Part shown: one piece after another, positions 44,029 to 53,304 of the stretch
Layout of the letters: the number at the start of each line of letters is the position of its first letter
Numbering within the stretch: the first letter of the stretch is position 1
Source of the DNA: Salinilacustrithrix sp034522155
GTDB taxonomy: Bacteria; Actinomycetota; Acidimicrobiia; Acidimicrobiales; Salinilacustritrichaceae
Direction: 5' to 3'
Assembly (NCBI GenBank): GCA_034522155.1
Contig: JAXHLP010000002.1
Span: forward strand, 248,001-312,000
Length of the DNA stretch: 64,000 bases
Notes under the pieces: model-generated
The model's database searches: none
Told to the model about the DNA's origin: nothing
What the model saw: the letters and a program-made list of their open reading frames with translations, nothing else
Position numbers and translations under genes: made by a program

Positions 44029-44062
44029 TCGGTCACGCTACCGGCGTCGTAGCCTGGGGCTC

Positions 44063-46720
44063 ATGCGCCCCGCGACCCGGTCTCCCGAGTGGTCGGACCG
44101 CTGGACCGCCGATGTGGTGCTCTCCGACGGGTCGACCACGCACGTCCGTCCGATCGCCCCCGGCGACGGCGAGGCCATCCGCGCCTTCCACGAGCGCCAG
44201 TCGCGCGAGTCGATCTACTTCCGGTACTTCAGTCCCCGGCCCCGGCTCTCCGACGCCGAGATCGACCACCTCACCAACGTCGACGGCGTCGACCGCATGG
44301 CGTTCGTGGCCGAGCGCGACGACCAGCTCCAGGGCGTGGCCCGCTACGACCGCTACGGCGACCGGCCGGTGGCCGAGGTCGCGTTCTTCACTGACGACCA
44401 GTACCACGGGCGGGGCATCGCCACGCTGCTGCTCGAGTACCTGGCCGTCTACGCCCGCGAGACCGGGATCATCCGGGGCTTCGAGGCCCACGTGCTGCCC
44501 GAGAACCGCCGCATGGTGCGGGTGTTTCGCCAGGCCGGCTTCCAGGCGTCGAGCGAGTTCGCCGACGGGGTGATCGACGTGACCCTCGGCATCGAGCCCA
44601 CCGAGGAGGCCGCCGCCGCCATCGCCGACCGGGCCCGGGCCTCCGAGCGCCAGGCTGTGGTCCGCCTGCTCGAGCCCCGGTCGGTGGCCGTGGTCGGCGC
44701 CAGTCGCGAGCCCGGCGGCATCGGCCACCGGGTGCTCGCCAACCTGCTCCGCGGCCCCTTCCGCGGCCCGGTGTATCCGGTCCATCCCGAGGCCGGGTCG
44801 GTGGCGGGCGTGCGGGCCCACCCGTCGGTGCTCGAGATCCCCGACGAGGTCGACCTCGCGGTCGTCTGCGTCCCCGCGCCCGAGGTGGCCGCGGTGATCG
44901 AGGACTGCGGCCGGGCCCGGGTCGGCGGGGCCATCGTCATCTCCGCCGGTTTCGCCGAGACCGGCCCGGACGGCGCCGACCTCCAGGAACGCGTGCTCGC
45001 TGTCGCCCGTCGCTTCGGCGTGCGGGTGCTCGGCCCCAACTGCCTCGGCGTCGTCAACACCGACCCCGACGTCTCGTTGCAGGCCACGTTCGCCGACGTC
45101 GACCCGTTGCCCGGTGGGGTCGGCCTGCTCAGCCAGTCGGGCACCCTCGGCGCGGTGATCCTCGACCGGGCAACCCGGGTGGGCCTCGGGATCTCGAGCT
45201 TCGTCGCCGTCGGGAACAAGGCCGACCTGTCCGGCAACGACCTGCTCCGCTACTGGCTCGACGACGACCGCACCGAGGTCGTGCTCCTCTACCTCGAGTC
45301 GTTCGGCAACCCCCGGCGCTTCGGTCGCAACGTGCGTGAGGTCGCGCGATCCAAGCCGGTCTTCGCCGTGCGCGCCGGTGCGGTGCTCGAGCCCGACGGC
45401 GACGGCTGGCTCGACGACGCCACCATCGACGCCCTGCTCCGCCAGACCGGGGTGGTCCGGGTCCCGACCATCGCCGCCCTCCTCGACGTCGCCGTCGTGG
45501 CCGGCAACCAGCCGTTGCCCACCGGCCCCCGCGTGGCCGTGATCGGCAACAGCGGCGGCAGCGCGTCGATGGCGGCCGACGCCTGCGTGACCGCCGGGCT
45601 CGAGCTCGCCGGGCTGTCCCAGTCGACGCTCGGCGCCATCGACGACCGGCGGCTCCACGGCCGCCACGGCGCGAATCCCGTCGACCTGCGCTACGACGCC
45701 GGCGCCGACGACTACGCGGCCGTGCTCGACGCCGTGCTCGCCGACCCGACCGTCGACGTGGCCCTGGTCGTGCACGCGCCCTACACGCTCGACGACCACG
45801 ACGAGATCACCGCCGCGATCGACCGGTCCCGCGCCCGCCACCCCGACGTCACCGTGGTCGCCTGCTACTACGGGACCCACGTGCCCGTGACCCCCGGTGG
45901 CGTGCCCGTGTTCGACTTCCCCGACGCCGCCGCCCATGCGCTCGGGCGCGTGGTGCGCCACCGGTTGTGGCTCGACGCCGAACGGGCCGGCACCGTGCTC
46001 GAGCTCGACGACGCCGACACGGTCGAGGCGGCTGTGCGTGCTGCGGTCGTGCCCGGCGAACGGGCGGTGCTGACCCCGGCCGTGGGCCGCGACGTCCTCG
46101 CCGCGGCCGGTGTCACCACCGTGCCCGTGCAGGTGCTCGACTCGCGCGGGGGCGTGGGCGAGGTGGCGATCGACGAACCCGTGGCCGCCAAGTCCGAGGC
46201 CCACATCCCCGGCGCCCGCACCCGCGACGCCGGCGTCGCCCTCGACGTCACCACTGTCGACGAGCTCGAGGGCGCGGTGGACGACATCGTCGCCGGCCTC
46301 GGCGACGACGCCTTCCCGATCGTGGTCCAGCCGATGGTCGACTCCGGCACCGACGTGCGGGTCGCGGTCGAGACCCACCCGGTGGTGGGGCCGGTGCTGC
46401 GCGTCGGGCCCGGCGGTGGTGCCGGCCGGTTCACCGACGCCGCCCGCCAGGTGCTGCCGGTCACCGACGCCGGCGCCCGCGAGCTGGTCGACGGCTCGGC
46501 GGTGGCCGAGCTGCTCGACGACCGGGCCCAGGACCATCTCGTCGAGCTGGTGCGCCGGCTCGGCGCCGTGGTCGACGCCGCCCCCGAGATCGTCGAGCTC
46601 ATCTGCGACCCGGTCATCGTCCGCGCCGATGCCGCCGACGTGGTCGAGGTCAGGATCGCCGTCGAGGAGGTGCGGGCCCGCGCCACGCCGCCCGTCCGCC
46701 GCCTCGACCAAGCCGACTGA
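44063..46720 (+). CDS. Pat-type protein lysine acetyltransferase (GNAT + ADP-forming acyl-CoA synthetase-like)
   Basis: 885 residues. The N-terminal GNAT domain (about 15-175) has the acetyl-CoA loop DQYHGRGIATLLL. Next come a CoA-binding domain (about 200-320, VAVVGASREPGGIGHRVLANLL), a succinyl-CoA-ligase-like domain (GVGLLSQSGTLGAVILD) and an ATP-grasp-like C-terminus (about 660-885). In bacteria such proteins acetylate acyl-CoA synthetases to shut them off; the neighbouring acyl-CoA synthetase is an obvious candidate target (inference). The domain order is GNAT first. ATG 44063 follows GGGG; the frame upstream is open for more than 1 kb but has no homology. Confidence 0.88.
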   Translation: MRPATRSPEWSDRWTADVVLSDGSTTHVRPIAPGDGEAIRAFHERQSRESIYFRYFSPRPRLSDAEIDHLTNVDGVDRMAFVAERDDQLQGVARYDRYGDRPVAEVAFFTDDQYHGRGIATLLLEYLAVYARETGIIRGFEAHVLPENRRMVRVFRQAGFQASSEFADGVIDVTLGIEPTEEAAAAIADRARASERQAVVRLLEPRSVAVVGASREPGGIGHRVLANLLRGPFRGPVYPVHPEAGSVAGVRAHPSVLEIPDEVDLAVVCVPAPEVAAVIEDCGRARVGGAIVISAGFAETGPDGADLQERVLAVARRFGVRVLGPNCLGVVNTDPDVSLQATFADVDPLPGGVGLLSQSGTLGAVILDRATRVGLGISSFVAVGNKADLSGNDLLRYWLDDDRTEVVLLYLESFGNPRRFGRNVREVARSKPVFAVRAGAVLEPDGDGWLDDATIDALLRQTGVVRVPTIAALLDVAVVAGNQPLPTGPRVAVIGNSGGSASMAADACVTAGLELAGLSQSTLGAIDDRRLHGRHGANPVDLRYDAGADDYAAVLDAVLADPTVDVALVVHAPYTLDDHDEITAAIDRSRARHPDVTVVACYYGTHVPVTPGGVPVFDFPDAAAHALGRVVRHRLWLDAERAGTVLELDDADTVEAAVRAAVVPGERAVLTPAVGRDVLAAAGVTTVPVQVLDSRGGVGEVAIDEPVAAKSEAHIPGARTRDAGVALDVTTVDELEGAVDDIVAGLGDDAFPIVVQPMVDSGTDVRVAVETHPVVGPVLRVGPGGGAGRFTDAARQVLPVTDAGARELVDGSAVAELLDDRAQDHLVELVRRLGAVVDAAPEIVELICDPVIVRADAADVVEVRIAVEEVRARATPPVRRLDQAD

Positions 46721-46740
46721 GCCGGGCCGACTGAGCCGGA

Positions 46741-46802
46741 CCGAGGAACGCGCCGATCGGCGCGAAACACCAATATGGCGGGACGAACGCGCCGATCCTC
46801 GG
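46741..46802. repeat. Dispersed structured intergenic element, copy B
   Basis: 62 bp bounded by CCGAGG (46741-46746) and CCTCGG (46797-46802). The internal hairpin is CGCGCCG-AT-CGGCGCG, the core CACCAATATGG, and the third arm CGCGCCGAT can pair with ATCGGCGCG. It lies between the convergent acetyltransferase and acyl-CoA dehydrogenase genes. Copy A is at 9845-9907. Confidence 0.78.
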
Positions 46803-46808
46803 CTGACG

Positions 46809-47951
46809 TCAGGCGCGGGGGAGGCCGAGGACCCGTTCGCCCAGGATGTTGCGCAGGATCTGGGTGGTGCCGCCCATGATCGTGTAGCCGGGGGCGTAGC
46901 AGATGTTGCGAGCGACCCGCGCGCCGAGGCGGCGATGCTCGTCGCCGGTGTCGAGCAGGGTGGCGCCCGGACCCATGACCCGGCCGCAGAAGTCGGCCAC
47001 CTGTATCTCGAACTCGGTGCCGAAGGTCTTGGTTGCCGCCGAGAACCCCTTCGGCGCCTGCTGGAGGGTCTCGCGCAGCACCAGCAGGCGGCCGATCCGG
47101 TAGGCGGTCTCGATGGCCGCGATCTCGTCACGGATGATCGGGTCGCCGAGGCGGCCGTCGGCGCGCAGCACGTCGAGGCAGTCGAGGTAGAGGCGCTTGT
47201 TGGAGACGAGCCGGTCGATGCCGCCCCGCTCGTGTTCCATCTGGCGCATGAGCTGGCCGAAGCTGGCGTTGAGCTCGCCGACGAGGTGGTCGCCGGGCAC
47301 CCGGACGTCGTCGAAGTAGATCTCGCAGAAGTGCTCGTCGTCGGTCATGTCCCGGATCGGCTCGACGGTGATGCCGGGGCTGTTCATGTCGACGATGAAC
47401 TCCGACAGGCCCTTGTGCTTGGGGGCATCGGGGTCGGTGCGAGCCACCAGGTAGCACCAGTCGGCCAGCGCGCCGCCCGAGTTCCAGATCTTCTGGCCGT
47501 CGACGATCCAGTCGTCCCCGTCCCGGACGGCGGTGGTGCGCAGGCTGGCCACGTCGGAGCCGGCGTCGGGTTCGGACATGCCGATGCACCACATCGAGGT
47601 GCCGGCGATGATGTCGGGCAGGAAGCGCTCGCGCTGGCTGTCGGTGCCGTACTGCAGCAGCGTCGGGCCCATCTGGCGGTCGGCGAACCACGAGCCGGCG
47701 ATGGGCGCGCCCTCGGTGATCAGTTCCTCGAACACCACGAACCGCTCGAGCGGCGTGCGCCCGCCCCCGCCCCACTCGGTGGGCCAGGTCATGCCGAGCC
47801 AACCCCGGGCGGCCAGCTCCTCGGAGAACTCCCGATCGGTCTGGGCGATCCAGGAGTCCTCATGGAACCACCGGCCCTCGGCCGCCTTCCGGCCGACCTC
47901 GCGGGCTTCGGCAGCCAGTTCGTGCAGCTCGGGGTCGAGGGAGAAGTCCAT
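46809..47951 (-). CDS. Acyl-CoA dehydrogenase
   Basis: 380-residue flavoprotein of the ACAD family that introduces an alpha,beta double bond in acyl-CoA. It has the N-terminal helical domain (DFSLDPELHELAAEAREVGRKAAEG), the flavin/substrate segment WCIGMSEPDAGSDVASLRT, the beta-domain (WIVDGQKIWNSGG) and the C-terminal helical domain with GGTTQILRNILGERVLGLPR. In relatives ending this way the last motif contacts FAD. ATG 47951 is the first Met before the conserved N-terminus; longer frames run through the adjacent promoter. It is divergent from the GGDEF-EAL gene. Confidence 0.92.
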   Translation of the reverse strand: MDFSLDPELHELAAEAREVGRKAAEGRWFHEDSWIAQTDREFSEELAARGWLGMTWPTEWGGGGRTPLERFVVFEELITEGAPIAGSWFADRQMGPTLLQYGTDSQRERFLPDIIAGTSMWCIGMSEPDAGSDVASLRTTAVRDGDDWIVDGQKIWNSGGALADWCYLVARTDPDAPKHKGLSEFIVDMNSPGITVEPIRDMTDDEHFCEIYFDDVRVPGDHLVGELNASFGQLMRQMEHERGGIDRLVSNKRLYLDCLDVLRADGRLGDPIIRDEIAAIETAYRIGRLLVLRETLQQAPKGFSAATKTFGTEFEIQVADFCGRVMGPGATLLDTGDEHRRLGARVARNICYAPGYTIMGGTTQILRNILGERVLGLPRA

Positions 47952-48027
47952 GCCTGCCGAACCTAGGGGAAGGCCCTGTCGACCAGGGACTCTAGGATGT
48001 GTGGGCGAGCTTCGAAGTGGGGGCGAT

Positions 48028-50715
48028 GTGATTCGTGCGAGTCGGGCGCTGACCTGGGTGCGCAGCAGGCTGCCGGAGGGACGGAGCCTGCCCGCAGATG
48101 TCTTCGCCCAGCGCCACCGGGGGATCCTGTTCCTGCTCTGGCTGCACGTGCCCGCCCTCTTCACCGTCGCGCTCGTCCGCGGCGAACCCGTGGTGCGCGG
48201 CGCGGCAGAAGCCGGGGTGGTGGCCGGGATCGCCGGCCTCGCCACGGTGGCCCGGCCCTACCGGAACTTCAGCATGAGCTTCACGTCCATCGGCTTGCTG
48301 ACGTGCTCGGCCGAGCTGGTGCACCTCACCGGCGGGCTGACCGAGATGCACTTCCACTACTTCGTGATGGTGAGCGTGGTCACGCTCTACCAGGCGTGGT
48401 GGCCGTTCCTGCTCGCGATCGGCTACGTGTTCTTCCAGCACGGGGTGACCGGAGTCATCGCTCCCTCGGCGGTCTACAACCATTCGGCGGCGATCGACAG
48501 CCCGGTCCGGTGGGCCGTGGTCCACACCGGGTTCGTCCTCGCCATGAGCGTCGTCGGCATCGTCTCGTGGCGGCTGAACGAGCTGCTCCTCGACGCGGCC
48601 CGCGAGCGGGAGGACCAACTCGCCGAGGCCCAGGCGCTCGCCAAGGTCGGCAGCTGGGAGTGGCGCGCTGGTGCCGGCACCTCGTGGTCGCGGGAGATGT
48701 ACGGGCTGCTCGGCGTCGACGAGAAGTTCCTCGCCGCCACCGACGGCGAAGTGGCGAGCCTGGTCCACCCCGACGACCGCCCGAGCTGGAGGGTCGACGT
48801 CGGGGCCATGAGTGTCGTCGGCGGCGTGCACGACCTCGATTTCCGCATGGTCCGCCCCGACGGGGAGGTGCGCTGGTTCCACGGCCGGGGGCGGGCCACG
48901 GCCTGGGACGGCGACAAGGTCACGGTCATGGCCGGGACGCTCCAGGACATCACCGAACGCAAGCAGAGCGAGGAGGCGCTGCGGGCGTCGGACCAGGAAC
49001 GACGCGGTGCGCTGTCCCGGCTCGAGGCCACGCTCGAGTCCACCGCCGATGGCCTCGTGGTGGTCGACCTCGACGAGCGCATCAGCGACTGGAACCGACG
49101 GTTCCGCTCCATGTGGGGCGTTCCCGACGACCTGCTCGCGCGGGGTGACGCCCGCGTCGTGCTCGGGCACATGCTCGATCAGCTCGTCGAGCCGGCTGGC
49201 TTCGCGGCCTCGGTGGAAGAGCCCGCCGCCAAGGATGGATCGGCCTCGCCCGAAACGTTGGTGTTCGACGATGGACGGGTGTTCGAGGCGGTGTCGCGGC
49301 CCCAGACCGTCGACGGTCGCGTGGTCGGCCGGGTCTGGAGCTTCCGCGACGTGACCGACCGCACCCGTCTCCAGGAGGAGCTGGCCCACCTGGCGTTCCA
49401 CGACCCGCTCACCGGGCTGGCGAACAAGGCCCTGTTCCGCGACCGGCTCAACCACGCGATCGACCGGCGGCGTACGTCGGCCGGCGAGCTCGCCGTGCTG
49501 TTCGTGGATCTCGACAAGTTCAAGGACGTCAACGACAGTCTCGGCCACGCCGCCGGCGACGAGTTGCTGGTCGAGGTCACGGGGCGAATCGTCGCCACGC
49601 TGCGCGCGGCCGACACCGCGGCCCGCCAGGGCGGCGATGAGTTCGCCATCCTGCTCGAGGACCTCAACGACAGCGACGAGGCCGAGCAGGTCGCTGCTCG
49701 GGTGCGCTCGGCCGTGCGCCGGCCGTTCCGCCTGGCTGGCAAGGACGTCTTCACCACCGCGAGCATCGGCATCGCGACCGACGCGCCCGGGGCGACGGCC
49801 GACCACCTGCTGCGCAACGCCGATCTGGCCATGTACGAGGCGAAGCGCCTCGGCCGCGACCGCAGCGAGCGCTTCGCGCCGTCGATGCACGCCGAGGTGC
49901 TCGATCGGATCGACCTCGAAGCCGATCTCCGGCGTGCCCTGGTGCGCGACGAGCTCCGTCTCGAGTACCAGCCGATCGTGTACCTCGACACCGGAAAGAT
50001 CGCCGCGGCCGAAGCGTTGGTGCGGTGGGAGCATCCCGAGCGCGGGCTCCTGACTCCGAACGCCTTCATTCCCTTCGCCGAGGAGAGCGGGATGATCGAC
50101 GAGATCGGCCGCTGGGTCCTCGAACAGGCGTGTATCCAGACCTGCCGCTGGCACGAGGCGGGTACGAGGCATCCGCCGATCGGTGTGACCGTCAACCTGT
50201 CGCCCCGCCAACTCCGGGACGAGCACCTGGTCGCGACGATCGACGCCACCCTGTCGTCGTCGGGCCTGGACCCGAGCATGCTCATGCTCGAGATCACCGA
50301 GACCGCCATGATGCACGACACCGAGGTCGTGCTGACCCACCTCCACGAGCTCGAGGTTCTCGGTGTACGGCTCGCACTCGACGACTTCGGCACCGGGTAC
50401 TCCTCGCTCGAGTACCTCCAGCGGTTCCCCATCGACGTCATCAAGGTGGATCGGACCTTCGTGGACCGAACCGACCGGGGGGTCGAGGAGGCCGCCCTCG
50501 CCCGGGCGATCATCCGCCTCGCCCAGTCGCTTCGCCTGGCGACCGTGGCCGAGGGTGTCGAGAACGCGACGCAGGTCGAGTGGCTCCGGGCGGCGCGGTG
50601 CAACGGGGCGCAGGGATTCCACATCGCCCGTCCCGGCCCCGCCGAGGCGGTCACCGAGCTACTCGGCCAGTCCGGGCCGCTGCTGCCGCCCGCCGCGTCC
50701 GCGTCCGAGGTCTGA
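48028..50715 (+). CDS. Membrane PAS-GGDEF-EAL cyclic-di-GMP protein
   Basis: 895 residues. About six membrane helices (35-190, MASE-like) are followed by two PAS-like domains (about 200-325 and 335-445), a GGDEF domain with intact RQGGDEFAIL and an EAL domain with intact EALVRWEHP, NLSPRQL, ITETAM, DDFGTGYSS and KVDRTFV. Both synthesis and hydrolysis of c-di-GMP look possible; sensor input probably decides. The GTG at 48028 follows GGGGGCG. The membrane part contains the His pair MHFHYF, possibly a metal or haem site as in MASE-type sensors. Confidence 0.92.
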   Translation: MIRASRALTWVRSRLPEGRSLPADVFAQRHRGILFLLWLHVPALFTVALVRGEPVVRGAAEAGVVAGIAGLATVARPYRNFSMSFTSIGLLTCSAELVHLTGGLTEMHFHYFVMVSVVTLYQAWWPFLLAIGYVFFQHGVTGVIAPSAVYNHSAAIDSPVRWAVVHTGFVLAMSVVGIVSWRLNELLLDAAREREDQLAEAQALAKVGSWEWRAGAGTSWSREMYGLLGVDEKFLAATDGEVASLVHPDDRPSWRVDVGAMSVVGGVHDLDFRMVRPDGEVRWFHGRGRATAWDGDKVTVMAGTLQDITERKQSEEALRASDQERRGALSRLEATLESTADGLVVVDLDERISDWNRRFRSMWGVPDDLLARGDARVVLGHMLDQLVEPAGFAASVEEPAAKDGSASPETLVFDDGRVFEAVSRPQTVDGRVVGRVWSFRDVTDRTRLQEELAHLAFHDPLTGLANKALFRDRLNHAIDRRRTSAGELAVLFVDLDKFKDVNDSLGHAAGDELLVEVTGRIVATLRAADTAARQGGDEFAILLEDLNDSDEAEQVAARVRSAVRRPFRLAGKDVFTTASIGIATDAPGATADHLLRNADLAMYEAKRLGRDRSERFAPSMHAEVLDRIDLEADLRRALVRDELRLEYQPIVYLDTGKIAAAEALVRWEHPERGLLTPNAFIPFAEESGMIDEIGRWVLEQACIQTCRWHEAGTRHPPIGVTVNLSPRQLRDEHLVATIDATLSSSGLDPSMLMLEITETAMMHDTEVVLTHLHELEVLGVRLALDDFGTGYSSLEYLQRFPIDVIKVDRTFVDRTDRGVEEAALARAIIRLAQSLRLATVAEGVENATQVEWLRAARCNGAQGFHIARPGPAEAVTELLGQSGPLLPPAASASEV

Positions 50716-50968
50716 GCGTTGCCGCCCGGACTCGAAGCTGAAGAAGGTGGCCGGCGCCACTGGTGCGGCTCCAGCGTCCGCCAGCACTTCCGGGCGATCG
50801 TCGCAGGGCCGCCCTCAGCCCCGCGACCGTAGGGGATCCCGGTCCGTCAGCGCCCCGGTTGATCTCGGGGCGTGTAGGGGCACGTGGGTGTGTGGTGAGA
50901 CGCCCAGTGTGTGGACAGCCGAAAGCCGCATCGACGTGGCGCCCGGCCGAGCTGACCCCGCCCGGCTC

Positions 50969-51916
50969 TCAGTCGGTGACGAGCACGACCTTGCCGAGCT
51001 TGCCGCCGGCGGCGAAGCGGTCGAAGGCCTCGTCGGCCGACGACATCGGGAACGTGGCTTCCACCGGCACGGTGAGGTCACCGGCGGCCAGCCGGGGCAG
51101 CACCTGGGCGATCATCGCCTGGGCGGCCGCGGCCTTCTCCTCCAACGGCCGGGCCCGCAGCGTGGAGGCCCGGATGGTGGCCCGCTTGCCCATGAGGTCG
51201 AGGAGCGACACCTCGGTCTTGGGGCCGGCACCGACGCCGATGATCATGATCCGGCCCCACGTGGCGAGCGCCGAGATGTTGCCGGGCCAGTTCGGCGCAC
51301 CGACCAGCTCGAGGATCACGTCGAAGGGGCCGGCGTCGACGAAGTCGTCGGGCTCGACGACCACGTCGGCACCGAGCGAATGCACGGCCTCGTGCCGATC
51401 GGTCCCGCGCACCGTGGCGGTCACCACGCACCCGGCGGCCCGGGCCAGCTGCACGGCCGAGGTGCCGACACCACCGGCGGCGCCATGGATGCACACCCGC
51501 TCGCCCATGCGGAGGCCGACCTGGGTGAACAAGCCGTCGTGGGCGGTGGTGAAGGTCTCGGCGAAACCCCCGGCCTGGTCCCAGTCGAGCGAGGCCGGCA
51601 CCGGCAGCAGGCAGCGTTCGTGCACCACGCACAGCTCGGCCATGCCGCCCCCGCCGACCACGGCCATGACCCGGTCACCCTCGGACCACGAGGTCACGCC
51701 CGGGCCGAGCGCTTCGACCGTGCCGGCCAGCTCGAGCCCGGGGATGTCGGGCGGCGAGCCGGGCGGAGCGGGGTAGAAGCCCTTGACCTGGAGCCGGTCG
51801 GCGGCGTTGATGCCTGCAGCTCGAACCCGTACCAGCACCTCGCCGACACCGGGGGAGGGGTCGGGATGTTCGGCCCAGGTCAGCGCCTCGTCGTCGATCG
51901 TGACCGCACGCATCAC
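50969..51916 (-). CDS. Zinc-independent quinone oxidoreductase (MDR family)
   Basis: 315 residues of the medium-chain dehydrogenase/reductase superfamily without the catalytic-zinc Cys. The N-terminal GroES-like domain (RAAGINAADRLQVKGFYP, IPGLELAGTVEALGPGV) is followed by the Rossmann NADPH site (HGAAGGVGTSAVQLARAAGC). It likely reduces quinones or enones. It is downstream of citrate synthase on the same strand, 10 nt from that gene's stop, so the two may be co-transcribed. Function beyond the family is not assigned. Confidence 0.9.
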   Translation of the reverse strand: MMRAVTIDDEALTWAEHPDPSPGVGEVLVRVRAAGINAADRLQVKGFYPAPPGSPPDIPGLELAGTVEALGPGVTSWSEGDRVMAVVGGGGMAELCVVHERCLLPVPASLDWDQAGGFAETFTTAHDGLFTQVGLRMGERVCIHGAAGGVGTSAVQLARAAGCVVTATVRGTDRHEAVHSLGADVVVEPDDFVDAGPFDVILELVGAPNWPGNISALATWGRIMIIGVGAGPKTEVSLLDLMGKRATIRASTLRARPLEEKAAAAQAMIAQVLPRLAAGDLTVPVEATFPMSSADEAFDRFAAGGKLGKVVLVTD

Positions 51917-51926
51917 GCCGACACCT

Positions 51927-53195
51927 CTACCGGTCGTCCACGGGCACGTAGTCGCGCTGGGACGGGCCGGTGTAGAGCTGGCGTGGCCGGGCGATGCGCT
52001 GGTCCTGCTCGAGCAGCTCGACCCAGTGGGCCAGCCAGCCCGCGGTGCGGGGGATGGCGAAGAGCACGGTGAACATCGAGGTCGGGAAGCCCATGGCCTG
52101 GTAGATGAGCCCCGAGTAGAAGTCGACGTTGGGGTAGAGCTTGCGGGAGGTGAAGTAGTCGTCGGAGAGCGCGGTCTCCTCGAGCTTCAGGGCGATGTCG
52201 AGCAGCGGGTTCTTGCCGGTGACCGCGAACACCTCGTCGGCGGTCTCCTTGATGATCCGGGCCCGGGGGTCGTAGTTCTTGTACACCCGGTGGCCGAAGC
52301 CCTGGAGCCGGGTCTTGCCCTCCTTCACGTCGTCGACGAAGGCGGGCACGTTCTCGGGCGAGCCGATCTCGGTGAGCATCCGGATCACGGCCTCGTTGGC
52401 GCCGCCGTGGCGGGGCCCGTACAGCGCGGCCGACGCCGCGGCCGTGGCCGAGTACGGGTCGGCGTGCGACGAGCCCACCACGCGCATGGCGGTGGTGCCG
52501 CAGTTCTGCTCGTGGTCGGCGTGGAGGATGAACAGCACGTCGAGCGCCCGCGACAGGGCCGGGTCGGCTTCGTAGCGGGGCTCGGCCACCTTCCACATCG
52601 TCGACAGGAAGTTCTCGGTGAAGGTCAGGCTGTTGTCGGGATAGACGAAGGGCATCCCGACCGAGAACCGGTAGCAGGCCGCGGCCAGCGTCGGCATCTT
52701 GGCGATGATGCGTACGATCTGGCGGTAGCGGACGTCGGGGTCGTGGATGTTCTTGGCGTTGTCGTAGAAGGTCGACAGCGCGGCCATCGCGCTGACCAGC
52801 ATCCCCATCGGATGGGCGTCGTAGTGGAAGCCCTCGAGGAACCGCTTGCGCATGTTCTCGTGGATGAAGGTGTGGTACGTGATGTCGAGCACCCACGCCT
52901 CGAGCTGGTCGGCGGTGGGCAGCTCGCCCCACAGCAGCAGGTAGGCGACCTCGAGGTAGGTCGAGTTCTGCGCGAGCTGCTCGATGGGGTAGCCCCGATA
53001 GCGCAGGATCCCGTTGTCGCCGTCGATCTCGGTGATGGCCGAGCGGGTCGCCGCGGTTGCGGTGAACGCCTCGTCCTCGAACCAGATGCCGGGCAGGAGC
53101 TTGCGCCACTCGTCGCTGCTCACCCCGCCGTGCTCGATCGGGATCTCGACGGCGTCGCCCGTGCGGTTGTCGGTGATCGTGATGGAGTCAGGCAC
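51927..53195 (-). CDS. gltA: Citrate synthase
   Basis: 422-residue type II citrate synthase condensing oxaloacetate and acetyl-CoA. It has the N-terminal beta-strand domain (SITITDNRTGDAVEIPIEHGG), RGYPIEQLA, the catalytic His in LHADHEQN, the second His in GFGHRVYKNYDPR and the catalytic Asp region LDIALKLEETAL. GTG 53195 begins VPDSITIT, where homology starts; in-frame codons further upstream overlap the intergenic gap. A weak ribosome binding site is visible. The 39-bp direct repeat copy lies 60 nt upstream. Confidence 0.95.
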   Translation of the reverse strand: MPDSITITDNRTGDAVEIPIEHGGVSSDEWRKLLPGIWFEDEAFTATAATRSAITEIDGDNGILRYRGYPIEQLAQNSTYLEVAYLLLWGELPTADQLEAWVLDITYHTFIHENMRKRFLEGFHYDAHPMGMLVSAMAALSTFYDNAKNIHDPDVRYRQIVRIIAKMPTLAAACYRFSVGMPFVYPDNSLTFTENFLSTMWKVAEPRYEADPALSRALDVLFILHADHEQNCGTTAMRVVGSSHADPYSATAAASAALYGPRHGGANEAVIRMLTEIGSPENVPAFVDDVKEGKTRLQGFGHRVYKNYDPRARIIKETADEVFAVTGKNPLLDIALKLEETALSDDYFTSRKLYPNVDFYSGLIYQAMGFPTSMFTVLFAIPRTAGWLAHWVELLEQDQRIARPRQLYTGPSQRDYVPVDDR

Positions 53196-53254
53196 GACTC
53201 GGAGACTAGAGCGTGTGTGGCTCCGTGAGTTCACACGGGACGGTTCACCGAGCC

Positions 53255-53293
53255 TCACGCGAGCCGCAGCGACACGCCCTCGTGGTCCGGTCC
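53255..53293. repeat. 39-bp direct repeat, left copy
   Basis: Identical over 39 of 39 bases to 55006-55044, which is the 3' end of the LysR gene including its stop codon. The copy lies 12 nt beyond the stop of the EAL-REC gene and encodes nothing here. Sequences on either side of the two copies differ at once. Confidence 0.9.
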
Positions 53294-53304
53294 AGTGGTG
53301 GCGG

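Noticed and set aside
42896..44062. Long open frame extending the acetyltransferase by 389 residues upstream.
   Set aside because: It is the antisense shadow of the metalloprotease gene; GNAT homology begins at the ATG at 44063.
50716..50968. Gap between the GGDEF-EAL gene and the quinone oxidoreductase.
   Set aside because: Only G/T-rich low-complexity sequence; no gene, repeat or convincing structure.
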